From the NCBI GenBank assembly GCA_045637525.1, contig JAZTZP010000094.1:54620-118619 (forward strand): a stretch of 64,000 nucleotides of DNA, read 5' to 3'. This DNA is from JAZTZP01 sp045637525 (GTDB lineage Bacteria; Bacillota; Clostridia; UBA1381). A program made the position numbers and the translations under genes. Shown piece after piece: positions 19,541 to 30,200 of the stretch; within the stretch, counting starts at the first letter, position 1, and each line of letters begins with the position of its first letter. The notes beneath the pieces are model-generated. The model did no database searches. It saw only the letters and a list, made by a program, of their open reading frames with translations, and was not told where the DNA came from.

Positions 19541-22500
19541 ATGAAACTAAAAAAAATAATAAGCTTTATATTATGCATAATTATGCTGAGCTTGGTTTTA
19601 CCGGCACACGCAGAAGAAGGCAAAAAAGGCAAATATATAGATGGAATTTATATTCCGTACGGAACAACACTTCCTATATATGATGACGATGCTATAAAGG
19701 CAACGGCTGACAAGCTTTTCAGTATGCTTGTTCCAGATAACCCCGAAACAGCGGACATACAGGCTCTTTATAATAAAGGGAAATATCTTGAAGCATTAAT
19801 TGTATACAGAAATATGATGATTGACCGTCTTAGAGCTATTCCTGATGCGGCTGATATCGGAAACAATCCATGGAGCTGGTGGAACGTGAAAAAAGAAGGC
19901 TCATGGAAGATGAAACAGTACCAATTTAAGGTTTTGTGCGGACAAATGACCGTGCAGGAATTTAATACTCATCCTGATGTGACATCATTTACATCGAGAG
20001 GATATGCTGAATTTAAGAAAGATTACGGTGGTTTTCTTGAATTTATTGATCCCGACCGGGATTCTCATATAAGGTGGCTTGAGGTTCCTACCTGGATAAA
20101 TCCGAACATACCGTCGGATAGTGGTGCAATTTCATTTTCGGGTTCAGGCAATTTTCCGCTTGTAATGATGTTTGCAAGTACCGGTGATGAAATATATGTA
20201 AAAAAATTTATACAGATTACAAACGACTATGCGTGTAATTTTGTTGATATGGTAAATCAGGCAGTAGAAGGTATGAGCGAGGAAGCAGGCAAGAATTATC
20301 AGAAATTTACAGATTCACGTGTCTGGAAATGGCAGCTTGGAGGCTACAACGCCCCAGCAAAGCTTGAAACTGCAGGTGTTGCAGAACGTTCAATTAAAGC
20401 CTTTGTTTTGCTTGCAAAGTCATTGAAAAATCCGGAAAGAGAAAATCAATATACGGGTGACGGTGCGACAGAAACAATAAAATCAACATACACAAACCCG
20501 CTTCCGGAGGAAAGCTATGACCTTATTGACCCTGTAAGATGGGGAAATATCTGCTATCACTATGCAAAAAATGAGTTTTTCAGGTTATCCTCTTACCTTG
20601 ACGGCGTAGCAATCGGAAACCAGCAGACAAACGGTATGACGGGACTTATGAAATATCTGTGTCTGTTCAGAGATTTTTCCTGTGTTCTGGAAAGCAAAGA
20701 TACAGTTATCAATATGTATAACAAAACAATGGACGCACTAAATCAGCCGGATGGAGGTTATCTTGAGGTTTCGACAGGTTATAATGGGGACGATTTCGCT
20801 AAGAAGAAAGAAGCCGCAGAATGGTTTGTTGGTGCATGGTCGGAAATGGCAGGAACAGTTAACCTTGTAAAGAGTAACACTTATTTTACAAGATTAACTG
20901 AACAATACACATCTCCTGTTAACCTTATGTCAAATTACGGAAATGGCTACAATTATGGGACTGTGGAATATTGGAATGATGAAAAAAAGGCTGCTGAGCT
21001 TGACGAGAGCAGAAAGGATTTACAGGATAATAAATATACTTCCGTGTATTTGCCATATTCGGGTTATGGTTCAATGCGTGAGGATTGGACGAGTGATTCG
21101 CATTATTTATCCTTCTTTAATTATAACAGGAGAAATGACGGTCATGAGATGACAGGAACCGGCTCGATAAATCAGCTTACAGCGTATAAGAGAACTCTCC
21201 TCTTAAGTGGTGGTACTCTCGATTATGAAGGAGTAGAAAAGCTTGCGGAGTCAGCATATGAACTAAAACCTATGTTTTATGAGCTTAATAGCTTTTTAGA
21301 TGAAAAATCGACAAAAAAATGGTCAACAGTTATAGTGAATAATAAATCACAGGCAAATAAAGAATTTATTTATAACAGTGATGGTACATTTTCAACGAAA
21401 AACCAATGGGGAACTGCATTAAAAGAGATTTCTAATGAGATTTTAGATTCAAGATGGGTTTCAAACGACTGCTATGACTTTGCAGAGTCAAAATGGGAAC
21501 AGGGATACAGTGCAATTGATGCATTAACAGATGAAATAAATAAAATTAAGTATGAGTCATATAAAGATACCGGAGCATACTCAAAGGATGCAGTTCATAA
21601 CAGACAGATAACATATGTAAAGGATGCAGGAATTTGGGTAGTGCTTGATGAGGTGGAAAATACTCTTGCTTCATCAAAAGAAAATGTGTATGACCAAATA
21701 TGGAATTTCCCCACACCTTATACAGGTGACGATGCAACTCCGGGTGTAAATACAGGCTTTACTGATGAGCAGATTGTTACAGATGATGAAAAGAATGTAG
21801 TTTATACAAATGATAAAGGTGATCCTAATATCTTTATAAGCAGTTATTCGCAAAATGATATAAGCTATAAGAAATACTATGGTTATTATGAGCAAGGAGA
21901 AATGGGAATAGGCTGGTCAAGAGGCTCAGGAAGGAACTCAATGGGACGATTTGGACCGAGAGGTGTTGTGTATGTAGAGTGGAAAGATAAAGGATACGGA
22001 AATAAGACACAGCTTGCAACAGTTCTTGCACCGTCGCCGGATGAAAATAATCCTATAATTGAGAGTAAGGATTTATCGGATAAGTCTAAGAACATAACCG
22101 GTTTTGAGCTTACAACAAAGGATGGCTGCAAGGTTACATACTATGCAAGTCCTGATGTTCAGCAGTATACTGTCGGTAATTTTGAAGCAGAGGCAAAGTC
22201 CATACTTGTTACCGAGACTAAAGACGGGAAAATCAGCGGAATTGTAATGGATTGTACATTTGCAGCAAATAAAAAGATACTTCTTTCAGTTCCGGCAGAT
22301 AGCTTCACTTTTACTCTCGATGAAAAATCAAATATAAAGCAAACAGAGGTTGTTGCAGTGCCTGAAATTTTTGAATGGGTAGATTATCCGGACGGTACAT
22401 ATAAGCCTGCATATACAAAAAGCGAACAGGAAACTTTTGAAAAAGAAGTAGCCGAAGCTGTTCCGTATAATGATATAGACGGACATTGGGCTAAAGATAC

Positions 22501-22984
22501 TATTATAAGTCTTTACAAAAGCGGAACGCTTGAGAGTGCTGATGATTTTAAGTTTAGACCGGATGATAGCGTAACAAGAGCTGATTTTGTGACGATGATT
22601 ATGAAGGCTCTCGGAAAGGAAGCGTCTGAATATAAAGGTATATACAATGATATTTCAGTATCGGATAAAAATGCCGGATATATTCAGGCGGCAACGGATA
22701 TGGGCATAATACAGGGATTTGACGGTAATTTTGACCCGGCAGGGTTGCTTACAAGAGAGCAGATGGCAAAAATTCTCGTACTGGCAACAGGGACTGTGAC
22801 AGATGCTAAAGACGCATCTTTTGCAGATTGGGATGAAATTTCCGATTGGGCAAAAGAATATGTAGATGCCGGACAGAAAGCGGGACTGTTTAAAGGAAAT
22901 ATGGAAAATAAATTTATGCCGCAAAGTAATCTGACAAGAGCCGAAGCGGCACAGTGTGCATTTAATGTAGGAGAATTAAAATGA
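19541..22984 (+). CDS. SLH-anchored heparinase II/III-like protein
   Basis: A 1147-residue exported protein. I choose the ATG at 19541, which has GGAG at a proper distance; an in-frame GTG lies 9 bp upstream. After the signal peptide (ends AHA) comes an alpha-helical toroid-like region (about 60-480). A beta-sandwich part follows with the heparinase II/III hallmarks YLPYSGYGSMREDW, GHEMTGTGSI and HNRQITYVKDAGIWVVLDEV. Three SLH domains occupy about 965-1147. In most relatives the middle motif reads HxHxD; here the second His and the Asp are absent. It probably cleaves a uronate-containing polysaccharide at the cell wall. The next gene is its paralogue. Confidence 0.72.
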   Translation: MKLKKIISFILCIIMLSLVLPAHAEEGKKGKYIDGIYIPYGTTLPIYDDDAIKATADKLFSMLVPDNPETADIQALYNKGKYLEALIVYRNMMIDRLRAIPDAADIGNNPWSWWNVKKEGSWKMKQYQFKVLCGQMTVQEFNTHPDVTSFTSRGYAEFKKDYGGFLEFIDPDRDSHIRWLEVPTWINPNIPSDSGAISFSGSGNFPLVMMFASTGDEIYVKKFIQITNDYACNFVDMVNQAVEGMSEEAGKNYQKFTDSRVWKWQLGGYNAPAKLETAGVAERSIKAFVLLAKSLKNPERENQYTGDGATETIKSTYTNPLPEESYDLIDPVRWGNICYHYAKNEFFRLSSYLDGVAIGNQQTNGMTGLMKYLCLFRDFSCVLESKDTVINMYNKTMDALNQPDGGYLEVSTGYNGDDFAKKKEAAEWFVGAWSEMAGTVNLVKSNTYFTRLTEQYTSPVNLMSNYGNGYNYGTVEYWNDEKKAAELDESRKDLQDNKYTSVYLPYSGYGSMREDWTSDSHYLSFFNYNRRNDGHEMTGTGSINQLTAYKRTLLLSGGTLDYEGVEKLAESAYELKPMFYELNSFLDEKSTKKWSTVIVNNKSQANKEFIYNSDGTFSTKNQWGTALKEISNEILDSRWVSNDCYDFAESKWEQGYSAIDALTDEINKIKYESYKDTGAYSKDAVHNRQITYVKDAGIWVVLDEVENTLASSKENVYDQIWNFPTPYTGDDATPGVNTGFTDEQIVTDDEKNVVYTNDKGDPNIFISSYSQNDISYKKYYGYYEQGEMGIGWSRGSGRNSMGRFGPRGVVYVEWKDKGYGNKTQLATVLAPSPDENNPIIESKDLSDKSKNITGFELTTKDGCKVTYYASPDVQQYTVGNFEAEAKSILVTETKDGKISGIVMDCTFAANKKILLSVPADSFTFTLDEKSNIKQTEVVAVPEIFEWVDYPDGTYKPAYTKSEQETFEKEVAEAVPYNDIDGHWAKDTIISLYKSGTLESADDFKFRPDDSVTRADFVTMIMKALGKEASEYKGIYNDISVSDKNAGYIQAATDMGIIQGFDGNFDPAGLLTREQMAKILVLATGTVTDAKDASFADWDEISDWAKEYVDAGQKAGLFKGNMENKFMPQSNLTRAEAAQCAFNVGELK

Positions 22985-25900
22985 GAATAAAGATTTTGTT
23001 ACTGCTTATAAGCGTAATACTTAGTTTTAATAATATAAGTGCTTTTGCAGAAATTGAAGCTGTTTCAAACATTGAAAAGGGAGTAGTTGTTGTAAAAGGT
23101 GTTCCCGGAGTTGAATTTGCAGGAAGTGATGTTATAATTATGGCGATTGACGGGGAAATTGAACCTGAACAGGTACAGACTGAGGATATTCGTCATATAG
23201 GTTCATGTACGATAGACGGATATGGCATTTTCAGATATAAATTTTCGGTAGATACCGAACAACCTGAAAAATTGAGGATTTATGCAAAACAGGGAACAAA
23301 AAATCTGACGGATACAATAGTATCCGCTCAGGTTAGTTCCTTAATAAAGTTAGATGCTCAATATGATGATGAAAATAAAACACTTACCTTAAATGCAGAT
23401 AACATGTATTGGGACAGTGAAAGTATTTTTATAGGGGCGGCGGCGTATGACGAAAATGAACGTCTTATATCATTTAAAAGAATAGATATGGATTTGTCAT
23501 ATTTTGACATTAATAAGCAATATACGTTTCCCTTTGATATAGCGGACGGAAACAGAATAAAGGTTTTTGTCTGGGAGAATATTGATCTTATGGTGCCTGT
23601 TTCACCATCAGTTGAAAAGCAGATAGTAAAAGCAGAAAGCATAGACGGAGTTGATATTCCTTACGGAACTGTTCTTAGCATATATGGCGATGATGAAATA
23701 AAAGAAACAGCAGTAAAGCTTTTTAGTAATCTTGACCCGGAAAGTGAAGACACCAAGGACATCTATAAGCTATATAGTGAAGAACATTATCTGGAAAGTC
23801 TTGTTCTGTTTAGAAAATATATGATAGACAGAATAAGAGCGATAGATTATACAGATTCTATAGATAACAGAGGATGGTATAAGTCTAATGGCGGAAACGG
23901 TCAGCATACCGATGCAATGAAAGTGCTTTGCGGAAAAATGTCTGCAAGCGATTATAACGCAAAATATAAAACACCGGAAAATACTATGAGCTATTTCCAA
24001 AAAGATTATGGCGGATATTTTAAAAATTTTGACACAAAAACAGATACAAATATAAACTGGCTTGAAATTCCTACATGGATTTCAAATGCTGTGACAGCAC
24101 CATCGGACGCAAGATCTTATATGGCAGACCAATTGTATCCTATGGCGTGTCTTTATGCTTGTACAGGTGATTTAACTTACCTGGAAAGATATATACAGAT
24201 ACTTAATGATTACTCATGTAATTATGTTGACATGGTAAATTCATTGGTCGATGGCTTAAGTGATGAGGATGCTGAGTATTATCAGAAGTACACAGACTCA
24301 AGAGTATGGAAATATAAGCCGTCAGGCTACAACGCCCCAGCAAGGCTTGAAACTGCAGGTGCTGCGCAAAGGCTTTTGTCAGGTCTTATAACACTATGCA
24401 AAGCTTTGCCGTCCGAAAATATTGAAAATCAGTACACTGATGAATTTTACATGGATATGAACAGTGCTGTATATACGGATGAACTTTCAGATACTGCATA
24501 CGACCTTATAGACCCTGTAAGGTTTGCCAATATATGCCATCAGATTTCGGTAAATGAGTTTTTCAGATTATCTTCATATCTTGATGGTGGTGCAATTCCT
24601 AATCAGCTTACAAACGGTCTGACGGGATTGATGAAATATCTTTGTTTATTTAAGGATTTTAAGTGCTGTAATGATTATGAGGCAGAAATTATAGCCGCAT
24701 ACAATGATTGTTTAAATAAGACTAATCAGCCGGATGGCGGTTATCTTGAAATATCTGAAGGGTATAATAATGACGATTATGAATTAAAGAAGAATATATC
24801 AAACTGGATAGAGAGTATATGTCCGGAATATGCTGATGAATTTGATTTGAGCAAATCAAATCTGTATTTTGGACGTCTGCGTGAAATGATGACATCGCCG
24901 GTAAATCTCATGTCGAATTACGGAAATGGCTATTCCGGCGGAACAGCGCCTTATTGGAAAAACGCTACGCTTGCGGCTGAGCTTGACAGTAATAGAGCAA
25001 ATCTTTTGGATAATGAATACACATCTGTATATCTGCCGTATTCAGGCTATGGTTCTATGCGTGAGAATTGGGCAAGTGATTCTATGTATATGTCGTTCTT
25101 TAACTATAATAAGAGAAACAGCGGCCATTATATGACGGGTACGAACGCAATTTTAAATCTGACAGCATATAAGAGAACTCTTCTTTTAAGCGGAGGTACT
25201 CACGATTATAACGGAGTCGAAAAATTAAATGACAATGCAACAGAACTGAAATCGAAATTCTATGAGCTTAACAGCTATCTCGGCGAGGGTTCAACAAGAA
25301 AATGGTCTACAGTTATGGTAAATGATAAATCACAGGCAGATAAGATGTATGAGTTCAATGAGGACGGAAGCTTTTCAACGAGTAATAATTACGGAACTGC
25401 TTTATCAGAGGTAGACAATGAGATTTTAGACAACAGATGGTTATCAAGTGATAAGTTTGATTTTGCCGAAGGTACATGGAATGGCGGATATTCACTTGTT
25501 GACCGTGATGAATCACTTCAGAAGGTAAAATATAAGCCGTATACCGATACAGGAGCTATAAAGAAGGACGCTGTGCATAACAGACAGATGATATTTGTAA
25601 AAGATGCCGGTATCTGGGTTGTAACCGATACTTTGGAGAACATCATCGGCGGAAGTAATAAGTACAGTCAGATATGGAACTTCCCGGGATTTGATGCGAA
25701 TAAACAAAACACTTATACGGGCTTTACAAATGAACAGGTTGTAATTGATGATACAAATAATATGGTCTATACAAACGATACAACCGGTCCTAATTTGTTT
25801 ATAAAGAGCTTTTCGTCAAAAAATCTAAGCTTTAATAAATATTACGGATATTATAAAAAAGGTGAGGTCGGTCTCGGTTGGTTCAGAGGCGGAAGTAATA

Positions 25901-26364
25901 TTGCGATGGGAAACTTTGCGCCCAAAGCAGACGTACATATAAATTGGTATGATGAAGCGTCGGGGAATAAAACACAGCTGATTTCAGTACTTGCACCGTC
26001 GGAAAATACCAATAATCCTATTATAGAGCATGAAGATTTATCAGAGGGAAATATAAGCGGATTTAAAATCAAATTATCAAATGGCTGTGAAGTATATTAT
26101 AAATCATCATCGGATGTTGGGTTGCTTGAACTTGAAGGAATCACAACATATGCAAAATCGGTTCTTGTTGTTAAAACAAATTCTGGTTATAATGGTATTG
26201 TACTTGATGCAGATAATATATCATATGACGGCGTAAATGCCGGACGTGACGGGTCTTTTGAATTTGATATAACTGATGGTTCGTTAGAGTATAAAAATGC
26301 TATTGAAATTCCCGATGACTTTGAATGGATAAACACAGAAAACGGATATTATCCCGGTTATTAG
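22981..26364 (+). CDS. Secreted heparinase II/III-like protein, paralogue without SLH
   Basis: A 1127-residue exported protein that shares the whole toroid and beta-sandwich region with the preceding gene (about 220-1120 here), including YLPYSGYGSMRENW, GHYMTGTNAI and HNRQMIFVKDAGIWVVTDTL. It replaces the SLH tail with an N-terminal beta-rich, Ig-like region of about 200 residues. The signal peptide ends at about 24. Its ATG overlaps the upstream stop (ATGA), so translation is coupled. Without an anchor it may be released or held by another surface protein. The two copies are clearly a tandem duplication that has diverged. Confidence 0.72.
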   Translation: MRIKILLLLISVILSFNNISAFAEIEAVSNIEKGVVVVKGVPGVEFAGSDVIIMAIDGEIEPEQVQTEDIRHIGSCTIDGYGIFRYKFSVDTEQPEKLRIYAKQGTKNLTDTIVSAQVSSLIKLDAQYDDENKTLTLNADNMYWDSESIFIGAAAYDENERLISFKRIDMDLSYFDINKQYTFPFDIADGNRIKVFVWENIDLMVPVSPSVEKQIVKAESIDGVDIPYGTVLSIYGDDEIKETAVKLFSNLDPESEDTKDIYKLYSEEHYLESLVLFRKYMIDRIRAIDYTDSIDNRGWYKSNGGNGQHTDAMKVLCGKMSASDYNAKYKTPENTMSYFQKDYGGYFKNFDTKTDTNINWLEIPTWISNAVTAPSDARSYMADQLYPMACLYACTGDLTYLERYIQILNDYSCNYVDMVNSLVDGLSDEDAEYYQKYTDSRVWKYKPSGYNAPARLETAGAAQRLLSGLITLCKALPSENIENQYTDEFYMDMNSAVYTDELSDTAYDLIDPVRFANICHQISVNEFFRLSSYLDGGAIPNQLTNGLTGLMKYLCLFKDFKCCNDYEAEIIAAYNDCLNKTNQPDGGYLEISEGYNNDDYELKKNISNWIESICPEYADEFDLSKSNLYFGRLREMMTSPVNLMSNYGNGYSGGTAPYWKNATLAAELDSNRANLLDNEYTSVYLPYSGYGSMRENWASDSMYMSFFNYNKRNSGHYMTGTNAILNLTAYKRTLLLSGGTHDYNGVEKLNDNATELKSKFYELNSYLGEGSTRKWSTVMVNDKSQADKMYEFNEDGSFSTSNNYGTALSEVDNEILDNRWLSSDKFDFAEGTWNGGYSLVDRDESLQKVKYKPYTDTGAIKKDAVHNRQMIFVKDAGIWVVTDTLENIIGGSNKYSQIWNFPGFDANKQNTYTGFTNEQVVIDDTNNMVYTNDTTGPNLFIKSFSSKNLSFNKYYGYYKKGEVGLGWFRGGSNIAMGNFAPKADVHINWYDEASGNKTQLISVLAPSENTNNPIIEHEDLSEGNISGFKIKLSNGCEVYYKSSSDVGLLELEGITTYAKSVLVVKTNSGYNGIVLDADNISYDGVNAGRDGSFEFDITDGSLEYKNAIEIPDDFEWINTENGYYPGY

Positions 26365-26402
26365 AATTCAAGTGTTTTTAATATTCAAAAAAAAGGAAGA
26401 TT

Positions 26403-26446
26403 AAAATGCAATATCATATGATGTTTTTCGTATGATATTGCATTTT
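26403..26446 (+). terminator. Hairpin after the heparinase-like pair
   Basis: AAAATGCAATATCATA and TATGATATTGCATTTT are perfect 16-bp arms around a 12-base loop containing a T run. Only a short T stretch follows, so it may terminate weakly or protect the mRNA 3' end. It marks the boundary between surface protein genes and cytoplasmic enzyme genes. Confidence 0.65.
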
Positions 26447-26538
26447 GTCGGAATATCAGGAGAAAGCTTAATACCAATATATATAATGATTTTTTTGAAT
26501 TGCAACTTTTTACAAAAAAGTAAAGAAAGGAAAAAGGG

Positions 26539-26583
26539 ATGTTAAAAAAGTCCTGGGATAATTATAATGAACTTAGACGATAA
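26539..26583 (+). CDS. Possible 14-residue upstream reading frame
   Basis: An ATG at 26539 with the strong ribosome binding site AAAGGAAAAAGGG opens a 14-codon frame that ends 14 bp inside the next gene. The next gene's own ATG at 26567 has no good ribosome binding site. The short frame either couples translation or is the original N terminus, separated by a frameshift: its end (NYNEL) would run naturally into the DDKTIVFLGSS start of the esterase. Confidence 0.35.
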   Translation: MLKKSWDNYNELRR

Positions 26584-27178
26584 AACAATAGTATTTCTTG
26601 GCTCTTCTGTGACATATGGAAGTGCAGCTGATGGTTATTCTATGTGTGATTATGTCAAAGAAAAAACAGGAGTCAATGTAAAAAAATGGGCACTTAACGG
26701 AACGACTTTGGCGGACATAAATGAAAATTCTTACGTGAATAGACTAAAAAATAATATAGACAGTCAAAAAAAGTGTGATTTGTTTATATGTCAGCTATCG
26801 ACAAATGATGCATCACATAATATTTCTTTGGGAGAAATAAGCAGTTCCGAAATGGAAGTGTGTTTTGATATAACAACTGTCAGCGGAGCTATTGAATATA
26901 TTATATCACGTGTTAAAAATAAGTGGAATTGTCCTTTGGCTTTTTATACGGGAACGTATTTTGATAACCATAAATATGCAGAAATGGTAAATTTACTTCT
27001 GAAATTGCAAAAGAAATGGGAATTTGACATCATCAATTTATGGGATGATGAGCAAATGAGAAGCATTAATCAAAACCTCTATGAAAAATATATGAATGAT
27101 CCGGTTCATCCGACTAAAAGTGGGTATGTTGAATGGTGGGGACCTAAGTTTTTGGATTATATAAATAAGACATTGTAA
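26567..27178 (+). CDS. SGNH/GDSL-type hydrolase
   Basis: A 203-residue cytoplasmic protein with SGNH-family blocks: FLGSSVTYG at the N terminus (nucleophile S14; the usual GDS is GSS), an STND block III at about residue 84, and DPVHPT near the C terminus supplying the Asp and His. These enzymes are commonly carbohydrate esterases removing acetyl groups from sugars. It begins the downstream enzyme block after a hairpin. Its start is uncertain because the strong ribosome binding site belongs to the short frame at 26539. Confidence 0.8.
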   Translation: MNLDDKTIVFLGSSVTYGSAADGYSMCDYVKEKTGVNVKKWALNGTTLADINENSYVNRLKNNIDSQKKCDLFICQLSTNDASHNISLGEISSSEMEVCFDITTVSGAIEYIISRVKNKWNCPLAFYTGTYFDNHKYAEMVNLLLKLQKKWEFDIINLWDDEQMRSINQNLYEKYMNDPVHPTKSGYVEWWGPKFLDYINKTL

Positions 27179-27273
27179 CTTGTGGGAATTAATTATGTAT
27201 TTAAAGCGGAAGGATTACCTTTTGGAAGAACAGCAGAAAAATATGATATGTTTTAAATAAGGAGGAATTGTTT

Positions 27274-30200
27274 ATGCAAAGTATCAGAGAATTAAAAATA
27301 ATACCGATATCATTAGTTTCAGTGGATGATTTGCAAAAGATTATTATTAAGTATAACTGCAGTAAATCTATACATTTATTTGTGACTGTTTATAGAGAAA
27401 AAAAAGCGTTGGTTAAAAAAATTCCTGTTGCATTTGACAGCGGAAGCGGAAGTATAAGTGTGTTATTGCCTGTCCAAAAGGAGGATTTTGAATCAATATG
27501 GGAATTTACCGATTTAAATTCTAATGTTCTTGCAAGTGCTACTGTTTTTTGGAAGAAACCCAGAGAGTGGACATTATATACTATGATTTCTTCACACACA
27601 GACATAGGACTTCACAATTCGCAGTACATACAAAGATTTAACAGCTCTAAATTTATAGATGATGCTATAAAACTTTGTGATGAAACCGATGACAGAGAAG
27701 TAAATGATAAGTACCGATACACTATGGAGGGGACTTGGGTTTGGAATAATTATGGAATGGATTGTGGAGAAGATGCGGCAAAATCGGTTGTTTCAGAGTA
27801 TATAAAAACGGGCAAAATAGGTATTTGTTGTGGTGTTGCGGGAAATCATATTCAGACTTATGGTCTTGAGGAAATGTGCAGGAGTGCATATGAAAGAAAA
27901 AGGCTTTTGGAAGATTGGGATATAAAAAGCGAAACTCTCTCCATGATTGACAATAATGGCTTAAGTATGTCACTTATTCAACCTTATTGTGATGCGGGAT
28001 ATAAGAATATTATTTTTGCACCAAATCAATGGAATCCACTGATGTCAACAATATGGAAGGCGGATAGAAGTAAATATGCATATGAGTGGAGTCCTGATGC
28101 AAATGGTGGAGGATCAAGAATTGATGTAAGATATAGTTCAGAGCTTCCTATGGTATTTAATTGGGAAGATGCTTCCGGCAAATTCCTCACGGTCTGGTGC
28201 AGTACTCAATATACCTGGGGGGGAGTGGCATTTGGACTTTGCGGTAACGGAAGACCTGCAGATGCTATGGTAACAAATGATGCAGAGGCGTTGGTAGTTG
28301 TTGAGGAAAAAATATCTTCTCAAATCCAACTATTGGAAGAAAAATATCCCTATGATATATGGTTACTTGCATGTTATGGGGATGACCAGGCTCCGGATAT
28401 TAAGCTTACCAATCTGTTTCAAAACTGGAATGCTAAATGGAAATGGCCTAAGCTCAGAACACTTGGAAATCCTGATGAGCCTTTTAACATACTACGCGAA
28501 AAGTTTGGTGACTCAATCCCTGTTTTAAAGGGAGATATAACGGGCGGTTGGTATCAGCATCCGCTGACAGTGCCTGAATTGATGTCGAAGAAGTTTGATG
28601 CGGACAGAATGCTCCCTATGGCAGAAAAGTGGTCAACTGTTGCAGGTATGGTGGATGAAAATTACGAATATCCGGAAACCGATTTCAGACGTGCATGGGA
28701 TTACTTGCTATTTAATGACGAACATTCCTATGGGACAAGTGGCTATAAGGGAAGACGTGTTTATGAAACATGGATGCAGCATCGTGACTGGATAGATAAG
28801 GCAGCTGCAATAGCGAAAAAGGAAATGGATGATGCTCTTTTGTCGATTGCATCAAACATAAAGGCTGATGATGACAGCATGGTTATTTTTAATCCAACTG
28901 CTCAGGAAAGGGTTGAATATGTTGAGTTGAAGGATAACGAAAGCTATTCACTTATTAATGTACCTTCGTTTGGATACAGTTTGGTAAGTGTTAGGGATTT
29001 TTCTCCTATTAAACAAATCAGGGAAAAATCTCAATTACCTCCAGTTATTGAAAATCAATATTACAAAATAAGGTTTTCTGATAATGGTTCATTATCCTCT
29101 GTTTTCGACAAGGAATTGCAAAAAGAGCTTCTGGATATCGATAATGAATATTATGCAAATGAACTTGTGTACACAAAAGATAACCACAAGAGCTTTACAA
29201 CTCCTCAAAAGGCGGAGTTTGAAATTATAAGAAGTAATGAGAGTATTAGTGTTATTGTAAAAACAGAAGAGAAAAATTTAAAGGCTGAAATTGAGCAGAG
29301 GATAACACTTTTGAATTATGAAAAGCGTATTGATATAGATAATACACTGTATCACGTAAAGGATATGGTAAATGACAACAGATATTACAGATATATTTAT
29401 TATGCTTTTCCCTTTAGCGTTGATAATTGCAGAAGATACTGTCATTTAAATGGTGCGGTTGCAGAGTATGCAAAAGATGTAACAGGACATGGAACAGATG
29501 TGTATATGGCAGTTAATGAATGGTGCTGTTCTGAAAATGATGACTTTGGTGTAGCTTTGTTTATGAAGGATTCTCATATAACGGAGTTTGACCATATACA
29601 CCCTGATAAAACCGACTATGCAAATGCTGGAAATGGGTCACAAATATTTTCCTATGTTGCAAATGACTGGCTGCAGATGCACACACCCGGTGGAAGTCAT
29701 CTTGATTATCGCTTGAGGTACTCAATTACGTCATATCAGGGCGGTTATAAAGCAGCAAAAATTCCTCAAATGGCGGAAAGATACACAAATCCCGTCGCAA
29801 AGGTTAGAATTTCGGCACAAGAGGGAAGTTTTCCACAAGGAAGATACAGCTTTTTTAAGCTTGATAAAGATCTGCGTTTTATTTGTCTTAAAAGGGCGGA
29901 TGACGGAAACGGTATAATTGCCAGATTTTATGGTGATGTATCGGATATAAGCTTCGACGATAAGTTTGAAGCAGAAAGGTCAACTGTAGATGAGAGAAAA
30001 CAGTATGAAGAAATAAATAATGGATTTATTACATACCGACTTGGAAAAAACACAATAAGATTAAAAACAAGACAACCACAACAGGACTTTGTAAAAAAAG
30101 GTATCCCTGCACCGATCGGTTCAGTTTATACAGGTCTGATAACAAAGCCGTGTGCAGCAGCAGGAGAAAATTCGGGGCATTTGTATTTATTGTGGGGTGC

